Notes: generated by a model not told the origin, from the sequence alone. 64,000 nt of DNA from Paucihalobacter ruber (GCF_006494535.1 NZ_VHIQ01000002.1:186001-250000); one strand, 5' to 3'; positions 43,646-53,151 are shown, numbered from the stretch's first letter. Program-made: numbers and translations.

Positions 43646-46477
43646 TTATTTGATAGTTATCGTAGTTCTAGAATCTCCAATTTTTACTATATAAGTTCCT
43701 TTATTAAGATATAGGCCACCATTAGCACCTGTGTGAACATTATTATCTTTTAATTTTTTAACCGCTTCGTTATCTACCTTTAAATTGTAATTCCAAACGT
43801 TATAACCTTTTTGAGAATCAAACTTCTGCGTAAATAAAACCTCATTCTGTTCATTTAAAATGGTAATAGTTTTGGTTTCTTCTGAATTGCTAAAAAACGA
43901 CACTTGAATATTAGGCTCAAAGGCATCAGACCATGAACTGCGTTGCGAACCCCAGCGTGGTGAAAATCTTACTTCATCCAAATTAAACACTGTAGTAGAA
44001 GTAGTAAGCATATCTGCTTTAAAGCTTTGCAAATTGCTAATGTCTGCTTTGTAAATACTGCGCCCGTGTGTTCCAAGTAATAAGTGTTTGGCCTTAGGCT
44101 GAATTACCAAGTCATGGATGGCAACTTTTGGCAATCCTTCTGAAAACATATGCCAATTCTCACCTTTGTCAAAAGAAACATAAGCAGCATTATCAGTGCC
44201 GGCATACAAAATGTTTTCGTTTTCGGGATCTTCTTTAATGACGTTTACTGGCGATAGTGCAATACCATTGGTGATAGACTTCCAGGTATTTCCGTAATCC
44301 TCACTCACGTAAATATAAACTTCAAAATTATCCCATCGGTAACCATTTAGGGCAGCATACACACGCTCCTTTTTATGTTGGGAAGCCACAACGCGACTCA
44401 CCCACAAATCTTGGGGTAAATTTTTAGAAATATTGTCCCAACTCGCTCCCGAATTTTTGGTGATATAAATTAACCCATCATCACTACCTGTGTAGATTAA
44501 TCCAAATTCGAACGGACTTTCGCTTATGGTGGTTAAGGTTCCATAAGCCACATTACCTTTTTTGCCGCCTTTGGTTAAATCTGGACTTATGGCTTGCCAG
44601 TTGTTACCCTGATCCATTGAGCGCATTAATTTATTGCCGCCGTAATACAAAATATCCTGATTGTGCGCAGACAGTAAAATGGGTGTTTGCCAGTTAAATC
44701 GATACGGACTTTCGCCAAGCTCGTGCTTAGGCTGTATATAAGTTTGACTGCCTTTCTCGCGGTCTATTCTAAAATAATTTCCGAACTGAAATCCGGTGTA
44801 TACGATGTTGGGATTTCGATTGTCTATTTGTACTTGCATGCCGTCGCCACCCATGATAGATTTCCAAGGATAATCTCCGGATTGATGCCATCTAAAATCA
44901 TTCCTGGCATTATGTGGGCCAACCCAAACGCCATTGTCTTGCAAACCTCCGTAAACATTATAAGGCTCTTGGTTATCGACATTAATGTAATAATATTGCC
45001 CCACAGAGGTCGAATTATTTTTAATCCAATTGTTTCCGTCATCATAAGTAATATTTACACCGCCATCATTGCCATTAATCAAGTGATTAGGGTTTTGGGG
45101 ATTAATCCAAAGTGAATGATGATCTACGTGTACATTTTCGGCATCCATGCTTTTAAAGGTTTTTCCGCCGTCTTTAGATTTTAAAATGGGAACCCCATAA
45201 AAATAAATATGATCTTGATTAGCCGGAGACACATAAATATGTCCAAAATAATAGCCGTAACTGTAATACACACCATCTAAATAGTCTTTATGCGTTTTTG
45301 CCCATGTTTGTCCGCCATCGGTACTTTTGTAAATCTCTGTTCCTATCACTTCTGTATCGAACAAAAGAGAATTGGCATCTTCAAGATAAGTTGCTAAATC
45401 GGCCGGTTTTACGTTGTCGTTTCGCACGAGATTTTTTACATTTTCAGCTCGGTATTTTTCCTGAAAACCGTTGGCTTTTAAAAAATTATTGAGCTCTTTA
45501 TCATCCAACTTTAAAAAAGCGTCTTTAGACATGTTTTTAAAATCGTCTTTTTGCAAACCGGTAGATTTTGATTTTTCCGAAGATTTTGGTCGTCTGAATT
45601 GATTGTCGTGAATGGCATACAAAATATCATCATTATAAACAGCCAAGCCAATTCTACCCACGCCATCTCCCGTTGGGAAACCGCTTTTTTCAACAGAAAT
45701 TTTAGTCCATGTGGCACCGGCATCAGTACTTTTATAAATTGCGGAATTATTACCACTACCGTCAAAATTCCAGGCTTTTCGGTCTTTGGTCCAAGCCGCT
45801 GCGTACATAACGTTGAAATTTTTAGGGTTGAATTGTAAATCAATTATTCCAGTGGTTTCGTCGATAAATAAAGTTTGTTGCCAGGTATTTCCGCCGTCGG
45901 AAGTTTTATAAATACCGCGTTCTTTGTTTGGTGAATATAAATGACCTGTGACGCCAACGACCACTTCATTTGGATTAGCCGAATTAATGGCTATTTTGCC
46001 TATGTGATGAGAATCGGGCAGACCCATGTTTTGCCAGGTTTTACCGTTATCAGAGGATTTTAGCAATCCAATACCGGCATAAGAGGATCTAGACGAATTA
46101 TTCTCACCGGTACCAACCCATATAGTTCTGGTAGGCCAGTGAACGGCCAAAACACCCACATTTTGAGTAGGACTGTTATCCATAATTGGGGTAAAGGTGG
46201 TGCCATTATTGGTAGTATGCCAAACGCCACCTGAAGCGTAACCCACATAAAATTCTGTTGGATTATCAGGATTCACGGCCAGGTCAACCACACGGCCACT
46301 CATAACAGAAGGGCCAATGTTTTCAAAAGGAAGTTGCTTTACAATAGATGTTGAAGCTGCTTTTTCGAGTTCAATTAGCGACTTTTCAATATCCTGAGCG
46401 GGTGTTGCTTTTGGCTGTGAAAAAACACTGAAAACAAACAAGAAAAAAACAGAAGAAAAAAATGATAAACGTTTCAT
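43646..46477 (-). CDS. exported sortilin/VPS10-like beta-propeller protein
   Basis: 943 residues with a signal peptide (FFSSVFFLFVFSVFSQP). Many repeats of the form S-x-D-x-G-x-T-W (SSDNGKTWQNMG, TSDGGNTWQQ, STDAGATWTK, SEDYGNTWKS) are BNR/Asp-box blades, as in sortilin/VPS10-type ten-bladed propellers and some glycoside hydrolases of the BNR superfamily. No sialidase Arg triad is apparent. The C-terminal 100 residues are a beta-sandwich (TITILNEQNEVLFTQ, GTYIVKIGDSRTTITIK) recalling a sorting domain but without the canonical T9SS pattern. Probably periplasmic or surface bound and peptide/protein binding. Function not known. Confidence 0.85.
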   Translation of the reverse strand: MKRLSFFSSVFFLFVFSVFSQPKATPAQDIEKSLIELEKAASTSIVKQLPFENIGPSVMSGRVVDLAVNPDNPTEFYVGYASGGVWHTTNNGTTFTPIMDNSPTQNVGVLAVHWPTRTIWVGTGENNSSRSSYAGIGLLKSSDNGKTWQNMGLPDSHHIGKIAINSANPNEVVVGVTGHLYSPNKERGIYKTSDGGNTWQQTLFIDETTGIIDLQFNPKNFNVMYAAAWTKDRKAWNFDGSGNNSAIYKSTDAGATWTKISVEKSGFPTGDGVGRIGLAVYNDDILYAIHDNQFRRPKSSEKSKSTGLQKDDFKNMSKDAFLKLDDKELNNFLKANGFQEKYRAENVKNLVRNDNVKPADLATYLEDANSLLFDTEVIGTEIYKSTDGGQTWAKTHKDYLDGVYYSYGYYFGHIYVSPANQDHIYFYGVPILKSKDGGKTFKSMDAENVHVDHHSLWINPQNPNHLINGNDGGVNITYDDGNNWIKNNSTSVGQYYYINVDNQEPYNVYGGLQDNGVWVGPHNARNDFRWHQSGDYPWKSIMGGDGMQVQIDNRNPNIVYTGFQFGNYFRIDREKGSQTYIQPKHELGESPYRFNWQTPILLSAHNQDILYYGGNKLMRSMDQGNNWQAISPDLTKGGKKGNVAYGTLTTISESPFEFGLIYTGSDDGLIYITKNSGASWDNISKNLPQDLWVSRVVASQHKKERVYAALNGYRWDNFEVYIYVSEDYGNTWKSITNGIALSPVNVIKEDPENENILYAGTDNAAYVSFDKGENWHMFSEGLPKVAIHDLVIQPKAKHLLLGTHGRSIYKADISNLQSFKADMLTTSTTVFNLDEVRFSPRWGSQRSSWSDAFEPNIQVSFFSNSEETKTITILNEQNEVLFTQKFDSQKGYNVWNYNLKVDNEAVKKLKDNNVHTGANGGLYLNKGTYIVKIGDSRTTITIK

Positions 46478-46632
46478 GTTGGTTAATTATTTAGGTTGCT
46501 GAATTTACAATTTAAGAATTTTTTCTAAACTTATTATTTTGTTAATTTTTTTAATTAAACAGAAAAGAGCTTAGTAAACAAAGTGAAGTGGAATTTTTTT
46601 CTCTTCCAAATAAGTAATCCTTTTAACATCCT

Positions 46633-46640
46633 TACATTTG
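46633..46640 (+). promoter_or_regulatory. candidate -7 box of the Xaa-Pro aminopeptidase gene (TACATTTG)
   Basis: A TAnnTTTG match 22 bases before the ATG at 46663. Confidence 0.5.
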
Positions 46641-46662
46641 TATATCAATTAAACTATTTATC

Positions 46663-47955
46663 ATGAAATACGCTCCCATCAAAAACTCACTTTTTATAGA
46701 AAACCGTCAACAATTTGCTACTCAAATGCAACCCAATAGTTTGGCTGTTTTCAACTCAAACGATATTTATCCCATAAGCGCAGATAGCACCATGCCTTTT
46801 CAACAACATCGCGATATTTTTTATCTGAGTGGCGTTGATCAAGAGGAAAGTATTTTGGTGATTTTTCCTGATGCACCCAAAGAAAAACACAAAGAAATTC
46901 TCTTTTTAAAAGAAACCAACGACCATATTGCGGTTTGGGAAGGTGAAAAACTAACCAAAGAAATGGCCTTCGAAACTTCGGGCATCAAAACTATTTACTG
47001 GCTGCAAGACCTTGAGAAGGTCATGTTTGAATTAATGACCCAATGCAGCACAGTTTACATCAACACCAACGAACATTACAGAGCTAAAGTTGAAACCGAA
47101 ACACGTGAAGACCGCTTTACTAAATGGCTCAAAAATAAATATCCAGCACATCAGGTTGCTAAAAGCAATCCCATTTTACAAAAATTACGGTCTGTTAAAA
47201 AACAGGTTGAAATTGATTTGATGCAACACGCCTGCAATATCACCGAAAAAGGCTTTAGACGTATTCTCAACTTTGTAAAACCGGGTGTTTGGGAATATGA
47301 AATTGAAGCTGAATTTATCCACGAGTTTTTAAGAAACCGCTCAAAAGGATTTGCCTATACGCCCATAATTGCTTCAGGAAATAACGCTAATGTTTTGCAT
47401 TACATTCAAAACAATCAGCAATGTAAAACGGGCGATTTATTACTATTGGATGTTGCTGCAGAGTATGCCAATTACAGCTCTGATATGACCAGAACTATTC
47501 CTGTTTCCGGAAAATTCACAAAGCGACAAAAAGAAGTTTACAATGCAGTAAACCGGGTTAAAAATGAAGCCACCAAAATGTTGGTTCCCGGCGCATTTTG
47601 GGAATCTTATCACGTTGAAGTTGGTAAATTAATGACTTCGGAATTGTTGGGACTTGGATTAATTGACAAAGCCGATGTTCAAAACGAAAACCCTGACTGG
47701 CCTGCCTACAAAAAATACTTTATGCACGGCACAAGCCACCATATTGGTTTAGATACCCACGATTACGGTTTACTTTATGAGCCTATTGAACCCAACATGG
47801 TATTTACGGTAGAACCCGGTATTTATATTCCAGAAGAAGGGTTTGGAATAAGGCTTGAAGATGATGTGGTGGTTAGAGCCAGCGGTGAACCTTTTAATTT
47901 AATGCGAAACATTCCTATTGAAGCTGATGAAATTGAGGAAATCATGAATGCTTAA
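46663..47955 (+). CDS. pepP: Xaa-Pro aminopeptidase (M24B)
   Basis: Removes the N-terminal residue from peptides with proline in second position. 430 residues, with an aminopeptidase-P N-terminal domain (QQHRDIFYLSGVDQEES) and a pita-bread catalytic domain whose dimetal ligands line up with E. coli PepP: D263 (LLDVAAEY), D274 (SSDMTRT), H359 (HGTSHHIGLD), E384 (VEPGIY) and E399 (GIRLEDD). No signal peptide, hence cytoplasmic. It is followed 11 bases later by an alpha/beta hydrolase gene, likely one transcript. Confidence 0.95.
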   Translation: MKYAPIKNSLFIENRQQFATQMQPNSLAVFNSNDIYPISADSTMPFQQHRDIFYLSGVDQEESILVIFPDAPKEKHKEILFLKETNDHIAVWEGEKLTKEMAFETSGIKTIYWLQDLEKVMFELMTQCSTVYINTNEHYRAKVETETREDRFTKWLKNKYPAHQVAKSNPILQKLRSVKKQVEIDLMQHACNITEKGFRRILNFVKPGVWEYEIEAEFIHEFLRNRSKGFAYTPIIASGNNANVLHYIQNNQQCKTGDLLLLDVAAEYANYSSDMTRTIPVSGKFTKRQKEVYNAVNRVKNEATKMLVPGAFWESYHVEVGKLMTSELLGLGLIDKADVQNENPDWPAYKKYFMHGTSHHIGLDTHDYGLLYEPIEPNMVFTVEPGIYIPEEGFGIRLEDDVVVRASGEPFNLMRNIPIEADEIEEIMNA

Positions 47956-47966
47956 AACGTCGCCTT

Positions 47967-48755
47967 TTGGAGTCTAAATATTTGGAATATAAAGGCATTC
48001 AACTTCATTACACAGATGAAGGTAAAGGTCGCACTTTAGTGTTTTTACACGGTTTTCTAGAAAATCTCCAAATGTGGAATTGTATCAAGGTTGATTTGAT
48101 TAAAAAATATCGGGTTGTTTGTGTGGATTTGCCCGGTCATGGTAAAACACCGTGTCTGTCTTATCTCCACACCATGAGCGATATGGCCGATACCGTAAAA
48201 GCTATTCTCAACAATCTTAAATTAAGAAGATATGTAGTTTTTGGTCACTCTATGGGTGGTTATGTGGCTTTATTTTTTGCCGAAAAATATCGGCAGAATG
48301 TTATCGGCATCGGACTTATTAATTCAACCCCGGCAGCCGATTCTGATGAAAAGAAACGAAACAGAGAAAGAGCAATAGTAGCGGTTAAACAGCATAAAAA
48401 AAGTTTTATTTCTGCTTCGATTAAACAATTATTTTGGGAAGACAATCACTTAAAGCTAAAAAATGTGATTGCTCAAACTATTCATGAAGCACACAAAACA
48501 AGCGTTCAAGGAATTATTGCCGCTTTAGAAGGCATGAAAATAAGGCCCGATTTAACTGAGGTTTTTTTAAGTAATGCAACTCATAATTTGTTGGTAAAAG
48601 GCAAGTTTGATAATGTAATTGACCACAAACATTTAAATAAAATTTGCGAAAACAAACTGTTGTCATGTTATGAACTTAAAGGCGGCCATATGAGTTATTT
48701 AGAAAATAATGAAGAATTATCTTACATTATTAAACATTATGTCGAAAAGTTATAG
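47967..48755 (+). CDS. alpha/beta hydrolase (TTG start)
   Basis: 262 residues of the alpha/beta-hydrolase fold: oxyanion HGFLEN, nucleophile serine in GHSMGGYVALFF, Asp in KGKFDNVID and His in KGGHMSYLE. These complete the catalytic triad. No ATG lies upstream of HGFLEN in frame, so the start must be TTG (47967 or 47982); this frame is 11 bases downstream of pepP. The substrate could be an ester, thioester or lactone; sequence alone does not tell. Confidence 0.88.
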   Translation: MESKYLEYKGIQLHYTDEGKGRTLVFLHGFLENLQMWNCIKVDLIKKYRVVCVDLPGHGKTPCLSYLHTMSDMADTVKAILNNLKLRRYVVFGHSMGGYVALFFAEKYRQNVIGIGLINSTPAADSDEKKRNRERAIVAVKQHKKSFISASIKQLFWEDNHLKLKNVIAQTIHEAHKTSVQGIIAALEGMKIRPDLTEVFLSNATHNLLVKGKFDNVIDHKHLNKICENKLLSCYELKGGHMSYLENNEELSYIIKHYVEKL

Positions 48756-48814
48756 CTTTTAGACGTCTTAATCAGTGATTTTAAGTAGATTTAAGCATTC
48801 TAAATTACCCCATT

Positions 48815-49096
48815 ATGAAAAACGCTACTTCAAAACAAAACGCACTTAAGTTTGTATGCGACCTTTTAGGTCATAAATACAAAGTGACTCAAAAGGTAAC
48901 TTCCCATGTAAAAGTGTATACTTGCAGTTGCTGTAATCATCAATTAACCACCGATAGCAAAGGCAATTTAACAGAGCTAACACCAAAATTTCAGGAAATC
49001 AATAAAGACCTTGAGCGCATATACCGCAACAGAATGATGCGTTTAAAGAACAAATCGTTCACTTCGTCGAATTATCCTTTAAGGAATATTGCGTGA
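48815..49096 (+). CDS. small putative zinc-binding protein (family member 1 of 3)
   Basis: 93 residues. The core FVCDLLGHKYKVTQ and then VYTCSCCNHQLTT gives C15-x4-H20-x16-C37-x2-C40-x-H42, a possible zinc site. The C-terminal half is basic and helical (ERIYRNRMMRLKNKS). It is clearly paralogous to the proteins at 49151 and 50564 (same C-x3-G-H ... C-x2-C-x-H layout and a basic tail). I do not recognise a named family, though short phage/prophage proteins with C-x3-G-H starts look somewhat similar. Function unknown; nucleic-acid or protein contact is plausible from the basic helix. Confidence 0.75.
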   Translation: MKNATSKQNALKFVCDLLGHKYKVTQKVTSHVKVYTCSCCNHQLTTDSKGNLTELTPKFQEINKDLERIYRNRMMRLKNKSFTSSNYPLRNIA

Positions 49097-49150
49097 ACAT
49101 AATAATTTCTAATTTTAGAGTCCTCTAAACTAATAGCTAACTTTAAAATT

Positions 49151-49366
49151 ATGAAATCAGTTCACTGCACCATTTATGGTCATGACTATGTTCTGTCTAA
49201 GGATGTCACAGAACATGTTAAAGAATACACCTGCAAACACTGTCAACACCAAGTTACTACATCCAGCAACGGCCAATTGACAATTCTTAATGACAAGCGC
49301 AAAGAAATTAACAACACTTTACAACGCATGTATCGCGTAAAAAAGGAAAGAAAACTAGCTTTTTAA
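49151..49366 (+). CDS. small putative zinc-binding protein (family member 2 of 3)
   Basis: 71 residues. C6-x4-H11-x16-C28-x2-C31-x-H33 within VHCTIYGHDYVLSKD and EYTCKHCQHQVTT, nearly identical in spacing to the member at 48815 (EHVKEYTC against SHVKVYTC; GQLTILNDKRKEINNTL against GNLTELTPKFQEINKDL). The Ile-Asn-Asn/basic helix at the C-terminus (LQRMYRVKKERK) is shared too. It follows its paralogue by 54 bases and precedes convergent thiL. Confidence 0.75.
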   Translation: MKSVHCTIYGHDYVLSKDVTEHVKEYTCKHCQHQVTTSSNGQLTILNDKRKEINNTLQRMYRVKKERKLAF

Positions 49367-49374
49367 AATTTGGT

Positions 49375-50415
49375 TTAAAACGATTGCCATCCTTTAGCAA
49401 TCAACTCTACTTTAGTATCGCCTCTGGTTACCAAATGCATCCCTTTTGATGGCTCTGTCATGTAACCAATAACTGTTAAATTTGGGTTGCCTTTAATTTT
49501 ATCGTAATCTTTTTGATCAATGGTCATTAACAATTCATAATCTTCACCTCCACTTAAGGCGATTGTTGTACTATCTAAATTAAACTCTTCGCAAGTTGAA
49601 ATTACCTGCGGATCTAAAGGAATTTTATTTTCAAATAAGTCAACCCCGGTTTTGCTTCGCTTACAAAGATGAATAATTTCTGAAGATAATCCGTCACTAA
49701 TATCAATCATAGCAGTTGGTTTCACCTCCAATTTTTTAAGTAGTTCAACAATATCTGTCCTGGCTTCGGGCTTCAATTGCCTTTCAACAATGTAAGTGTA
49801 CATTGATAAGTCGGGTTGATTGTTGGGGTTTACTTTAAAAACTTCGTTTTCTCGCTCTAACACTTGTAAACCCATGTAAGCGCCACCAATATCTCCGGTA
49901 ACTACCAACAAATCGTTGGGTTTAGCGCCGCTTCGGTAAACTAAGTTTTCAGAATTAGAAAACCCTATTACGGTTACAGAAATGATCAAACCTGAAGTAG
50001 AGCTGGTAGTATCGCCACCAACCAAATCAACTTTATAATAATTGCAGGCTGTTTGAATACCGGCATACAATTCTTCTAGTGCTTCAACCGGAAACCTGTT
50101 AGAAACCGCCACCGATACCGTGATTTGTGTAGGTGTGGCATTCATCGCGGCAATATCAGACAGGTTCACGACAACTGCTTTATAACCCAAATGTTTTAAC
50201 GGTGTATATGCCAAATTAAAATGGACACCTTCAACTAGCATATCAGTTGAAACAACCAAATTCTCATCGATACATTTTATTACAGCCGCATCGTCTCCAA
50301 CTCCTAAAACAGATGAATTTTGATTTAATGTGAAATCTTTAGTTAAATGGTCAATCAAGGCAAATTCGCCTAATTGGCTTAAAGGTGTTCTTTGTGAGCT
50401 TTTATCTTCTATCAT
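49375..50415 (-). CDS. thiL: thiamine-monophosphate kinase
   Basis: Phosphorylates thiamine monophosphate to thiamine diphosphate, the last step of cofactor synthesis. 346 residues with the PurM-like kinase motifs: LGVGDDAAVI near the N-terminus, DMLVEGVHFN, VVNLSDIAAMNATP, VGGDTTSS, and the late MIDISDGLSSE and LSGGEDYELL. The gene has its own TAATTTTG box only a few bases ahead of the ATG. It sits between members 2 and 3 of the small zinc-finger-like family. No other thiamine gene lies in the window. Confidence 0.95.
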   Translation of the reverse strand: MIEDKSSQRTPLSQLGEFALIDHLTKDFTLNQNSSVLGVGDDAAVIKCIDENLVVSTDMLVEGVHFNLAYTPLKHLGYKAVVVNLSDIAAMNATPTQITVSVAVSNRFPVEALEELYAGIQTACNYYKVDLVGGDTTSSTSGLIISVTVIGFSNSENLVYRSGAKPNDLLVVTGDIGGAYMGLQVLERENEVFKVNPNNQPDLSMYTYIVERQLKPEARTDIVELLKKLEVKPTAMIDISDGLSSEIIHLCKRSKTGVDLFENKIPLDPQVISTCEEFNLDSTTIALSGGEDYELLMTIDQKDYDKIKGNPNLTVIGYMTEPSKGMHLVTRGDTKVELIAKGWQSF

Positions 50416-50419
50416 ACTG

Positions 50420-50427
50420 CAAAATTA
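50420..50427 (-). promoter_or_regulatory. candidate -7 box of thiL (TAATTTTG)
   Basis: On the minus strand TAATTTTG ends 4 bases before the ATG. A transcript starting about 7 bases after the box would be nearly leaderless. Confidence 0.4.
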
Positions 50428-50563
50428 AGCGAATAAATAATTTAACAGACGAATTATTGAACAAACAAAAAACTATCCGGATGCATTTCATCGAAAATAT
50501 ATGTTTTTCGTCTGTAATTTGAAATCAAATTAATAATTTACACGTCCCTAATCTAAAATAACC

Positions 50564-50809
50564 ATGAAAGCTAACCTACCACACAGCATGCCTTGTGCTG
50601 TATTTGGTCATAATTATTTTAAGCCAAATCAGTTAAATTTTCCAAATGATATTGAATGTCGTTGCTGCGGACACACTACAACCGAAGAACAACTAATTAT
50701 CTCTGAAAGTCAATCTACTAAAAACGACGATTTTCAACTCTTAATGCGAAGATTATTTAGCTTACAAAGAAAGTTTAAACCACAAAGATTTTCTCTTAAA
50801 CATATTTGA
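50564..50809 (+). CDS. small putative zinc-binding protein (family member 3 of 3)
   Basis: 81 residues. C11-x4-H16-x15-C32-x2-C35-x-H37 in PCAVFGHNYFKPNQ and IECRCCGHTTT. The tail is basic (LMRRLFSLQRKFKPQRFSLKH). The spacing matches the members at 48815 and 49151 to within one residue, although overall identity is low. It is separated from them by thiL on the other strand, which suggests an old local duplication interrupted by or flanking thiL. Function unknown. Confidence 0.7.
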   Translation: MKANLPHSMPCAVFGHNYFKPNQLNFPNDIECRCCGHTTTEEQLIISESQSTKNDDFQLLMRRLFSLQRKFKPQRFSLKHI

Positions 50810-50920
50810 TAACAAAATTTAATTAACTGTCATTCTTTAAGAATCTTAATAATAAGTTTTTGTTATTTCCTGATATGCTAATTTAATGTTATACCATGTT
50901 AAAATTAGCAAGCTAAATTG

Positions 50921-50928
50921 TATCTTTG
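50921..50928 (+). promoter_or_regulatory. candidate -7 box of the suf operon (TATCTTTG)
   Basis: A TAnnTTTG match. Transcription would start near 50935, which excludes the earlier ATG at 50886 and supports translation from 50961. No IscR-type operator was recognised. Confidence 0.6.
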
Positions 50929-50960
50929 CATACTATTTAGAAATAATCTATTTAAATTTT

Positions 50961-51290
50961 ATGATTAAAGTTTCTGAAAAAGCAAAGAAAAAAGTCGTTC
51001 AATTAATGGAAGAAGACGGCTTTAATCCTCAAACCGATTTTATTCGCGTTGGTGTAAAAAGCGGCGGTTGCTCCGGCTTGTCATACGATTTAAAGTTTGA
51101 CAACCAAACCCAAGAAGAAGATAAAGTTTTTGAAGATAACGGTGTAAAAATTATTGTTGATAAAAAAAGCTTTTTATATCTCATTGGAACGACTTTAGAA
51201 TATTCGGGTGGGCTGAACGGTTCAGGTTTTGTGTTTAACAACCCAAATGCCAATCGCACTTGTGGTTGTGGCGAATCGTTTTCATTATAA
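50961..51290 (+). CDS. sufA: A-type iron-sulfur carrier (SufA/IscA family)
   Basis: 109 residues when started at the ATG at 50961 (MIKVSEKAKKKV); the frame can be extended to 50886 but that would lie before the promoter. The three cluster cysteines are C37 in SGGCSG and C101 and C103 in TCGCGES. It delivers Fe-S clusters from the SUF scaffold to apoproteins. First gene of the suf operon, 15 bases before sufB. HesB/IscA family membership is certain; SufA rather than IscA is based on the operon. Confidence 0.93.
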   Translation: MIKVSEKAKKKVVQLMEEDGFNPQTDFIRVGVKSGGCSGLSYDLKFDNQTQEEDKVFEDNGVKIIVDKKSFLYLIGTTLEYSGGLNGSGFVFNNPNANRTCGCGESFSL

Positions 51291-51305
51291 AACTTATAAC
51301 TTGTT

Positions 51306-52751
51306 ATGAAGTACACAGAAGAAGATTTAAGAGAAGAATTAAAAACCAAAGAATACGAATACGGTTTTTATACAGATATAGAATCTGACACATTTCCCGT
51401 GGGTTTAAATGAAGACATTGTAAGAGCTATTTCTCTAAGAAAAGAAGAACCCGAATGGATGACACAATGGCGCTTGCAAGCCTTTAGAGGTTGGCTTGAA
51501 ATGATTGAACCCGAGTGGGCCAACGTTCGTTATAAAAAACCAGATTTTCAAGGCATTTCCTATTATTCAGCGCCTAATAAAAAACCTAAGTACAATAGCA
51601 TTGACGAGGTTGACCCGGAGTTGTTAGCCACATTTAAAAAGCTTGGTATCTCTCTTGATGAACAAAAAAAATTAGCAGGAGTGGCCATGGATGTGGTAAT
51701 AGACTCGGTTTCAGTTGCTACAACGTTCAAGAAAACTTTGGCAGAAAAAGGTATAATCTTCTGTTCAATCAGTGAGGCTATCAAAGAACATCCTGAGCTT
51801 GTTAAAAAATATATTGGCAGTGTTGTACCGCCAAAAGACAATTTTTATGCGGCATTAAACAGCGCTGTTTTTAGTGATGGTAGTTTCTGTTACATTCCAA
51901 AAGGCGTTAGATGTCCAATGGAATTGTCTACTTACTTTAGGATCAATCAAGCAGGTACCGGACAGTTTGAAAGAACCCTGGTCATTGCCGATGAAGGTAG
52001 TTATGTTAGCTATCTCGAAGGTTGCACTGCGCCAAGCCGTGACGAAAACCAATTACACGCCGCGGTTGTAGAATTAATTGCTTTAGACAATGCCGAAATA
52101 AAATACTCAACCGTTCAAAACTGGTATCCAGGAAACGAAAAAGGCGAGGGTGGTGTTTTCAACTTTGTGACCAAACGCGGTTTGTGCGAAACCAATGCTA
52201 AAATTTCATGGACTCAGGTTGAAACCGGAAGTGCCATTACATGGAAATATCCATCATGCATCTTAAAAGGTGACAACTCAGTAGGCGAATTTTATTCTAT
52301 TGCGGTTACCAATCAGTATCAACAAGCCGATACAGGTACTAAAATGATTCACCTTGGTAAAAACACCAAATCAACCATCATTTCAAAAGGTATTTCTGCG
52401 GGAAGATCACAAAACAGCTACCGTGGTTTGGTGCAAATTAGCGCACGAGCCGATAATGCCAGAAACTTTTCGCAGTGTGATAGTTTGTTGATGGGTAACG
52501 AATGTGGGGCGCATACCTTCCCGTACATAGAAGTTAAAAACAAAAGTGCCAAGGTAGAACACGAAGCAACCACCAGTAAAATTGGCGAAGACCAAATATT
52601 TTATTGTAATCAGCGCGGTATCGATACCGAAAAAGCTATTGCACTTATTGTAAATGGTTTTAGTAAAGAAGTGCTCAATAAATTACCCATGGAATTTGCG
52701 GTTGAGGCACAGAAATTATTAGAAATAAGTTTAGAAGGCTCTGTAGGATAA
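51306..52751 (+). CDS. sufB: Fe-S cluster assembly scaffold subunit SufB
   Basis: 481 residues; part of the SufBC2D complex on which Fe-S clusters are built. Conserved blocks: [65 protein letters not shown] and the C-terminal [20 protein letters not shown]. SufB-specific cysteines (CPMEL and GC-T) are present. Unusually, a small lipoprotein gene, not sufC, follows immediately, 3 bases after the stop codon. Confidence 0.97.
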   Translation: MKYTEEDLREELKTKEYEYGFYTDIESDTFPVGLNEDIVRAISLRKEEPEWMTQWRLQAFRGWLEMIEPEWANVRYKKPDFQGISYYSAPNKKPKYNSIDEVDPELLATFKKLGISLDEQKKLAGVAMDVVIDSVSVATTFKKTLAEKGIIFCSISEAIKEHPELVKKYIGSVVPPKDNFYAALNSAVFSDGSFCYIPKGVRCPMELSTYFRINQAGTGQFERTLVIADEGSYVSYLEGCTAPSRDENQLHAAVVELIALDNAEIKYSTVQNWYPGNEKGEGGVFNFVTKRGLCETNAKISWTQVETGSAITWKYPSCILKGDNSVGEFYSIAVTNQYQQADTGTKMIHLGKNTKSTIISKGISAGRSQNSYRGLVQISARADNARNFSQCDSLLMGNECGAHTFPYIEVKNKSAKVEHEATTSKIGEDQIFYCNQRGIDTEKAIALIVNGFSKEVLNKLPMEFAVEAQKLLEISLEGSVG

Positions 52752-52754
52752 AAA

Positions 52755-53150
52755 ATGATTTTACGATTTGTAGCCATATTGGTATTAGCTGCAACTTTAT
52801 TAGGTTGCAAACAAGATGTTAAAACAGACTCGTCTTCATCTTCTTACAGTAAAGAAGACGGCTTAATTACCATGAAAGGCGATTTTATTTATATCGACAA
52901 TGCTGCTGTTCTTCAAACCAGCAGAGATATTTACGGTGTTGTTGTTGACGATCAAATGAAAGAACTGCACAAGGCCGTAAAACCCTTTCAAGCCAATGCA
53001 ACCGATATGGTTCCTGTAACTGTAAGAGTGCGAAAGTTTGAAAAACCAGCCGATGAAGAAGGCTGGCCATACAGAGTAGAGATTAAAGAAGTTTTAAAGG
53101 TTGAAGAACCTGATTCAAATAGTATAGACGTAATTAAATTAGGAGAATAA
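52755..53150 (+). CDS. small lipoprotein embedded between sufB and sufC
   Basis: 131 residues. MILRFVAILVLAATLLGC is a canonical lipoprotein signal (LLGC, Cys18) followed by a Ser-rich linker. The mature domain is beta-rich and acidic (GDFIYIDNAAVLQTSRDIYGVV, MVPVTVRVRKFEKPADEEGWPYRVEI), resembling OB-like small lipoprotein domains of NlpE or DUF4377 style. No cysteine remains in the mature part, so it is not itself an Fe-S protein. It begins 3 bases after sufB and ends one base before sufC, so it is translated with the operon. Function unknown. Confidence 0.85.
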   Translation: MILRFVAILVLAATLLGCKQDVKTDSSSSSYSKEDGLITMKGDFIYIDNAAVLQTSRDIYGVVVDDQMKELHKAVKPFQANATDMVPVTVRVRKFEKPADEEGWPYRVEIKEVLKVEEPDSNSIDVIKLGE

Positions 53151-53151
53151 C

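Noticed and set aside
48815-50809. Zinc-finger-like trio as prophage remnant
   Set aside because: No integrase, terminase or structural phage gene is near, and thiL lies between them.
50886-50960. Longer N-terminus of the A-type Fe-S carrier
   Set aside because: The start lies upstream of the TATCTTTG promoter box and the added residues match no family member.
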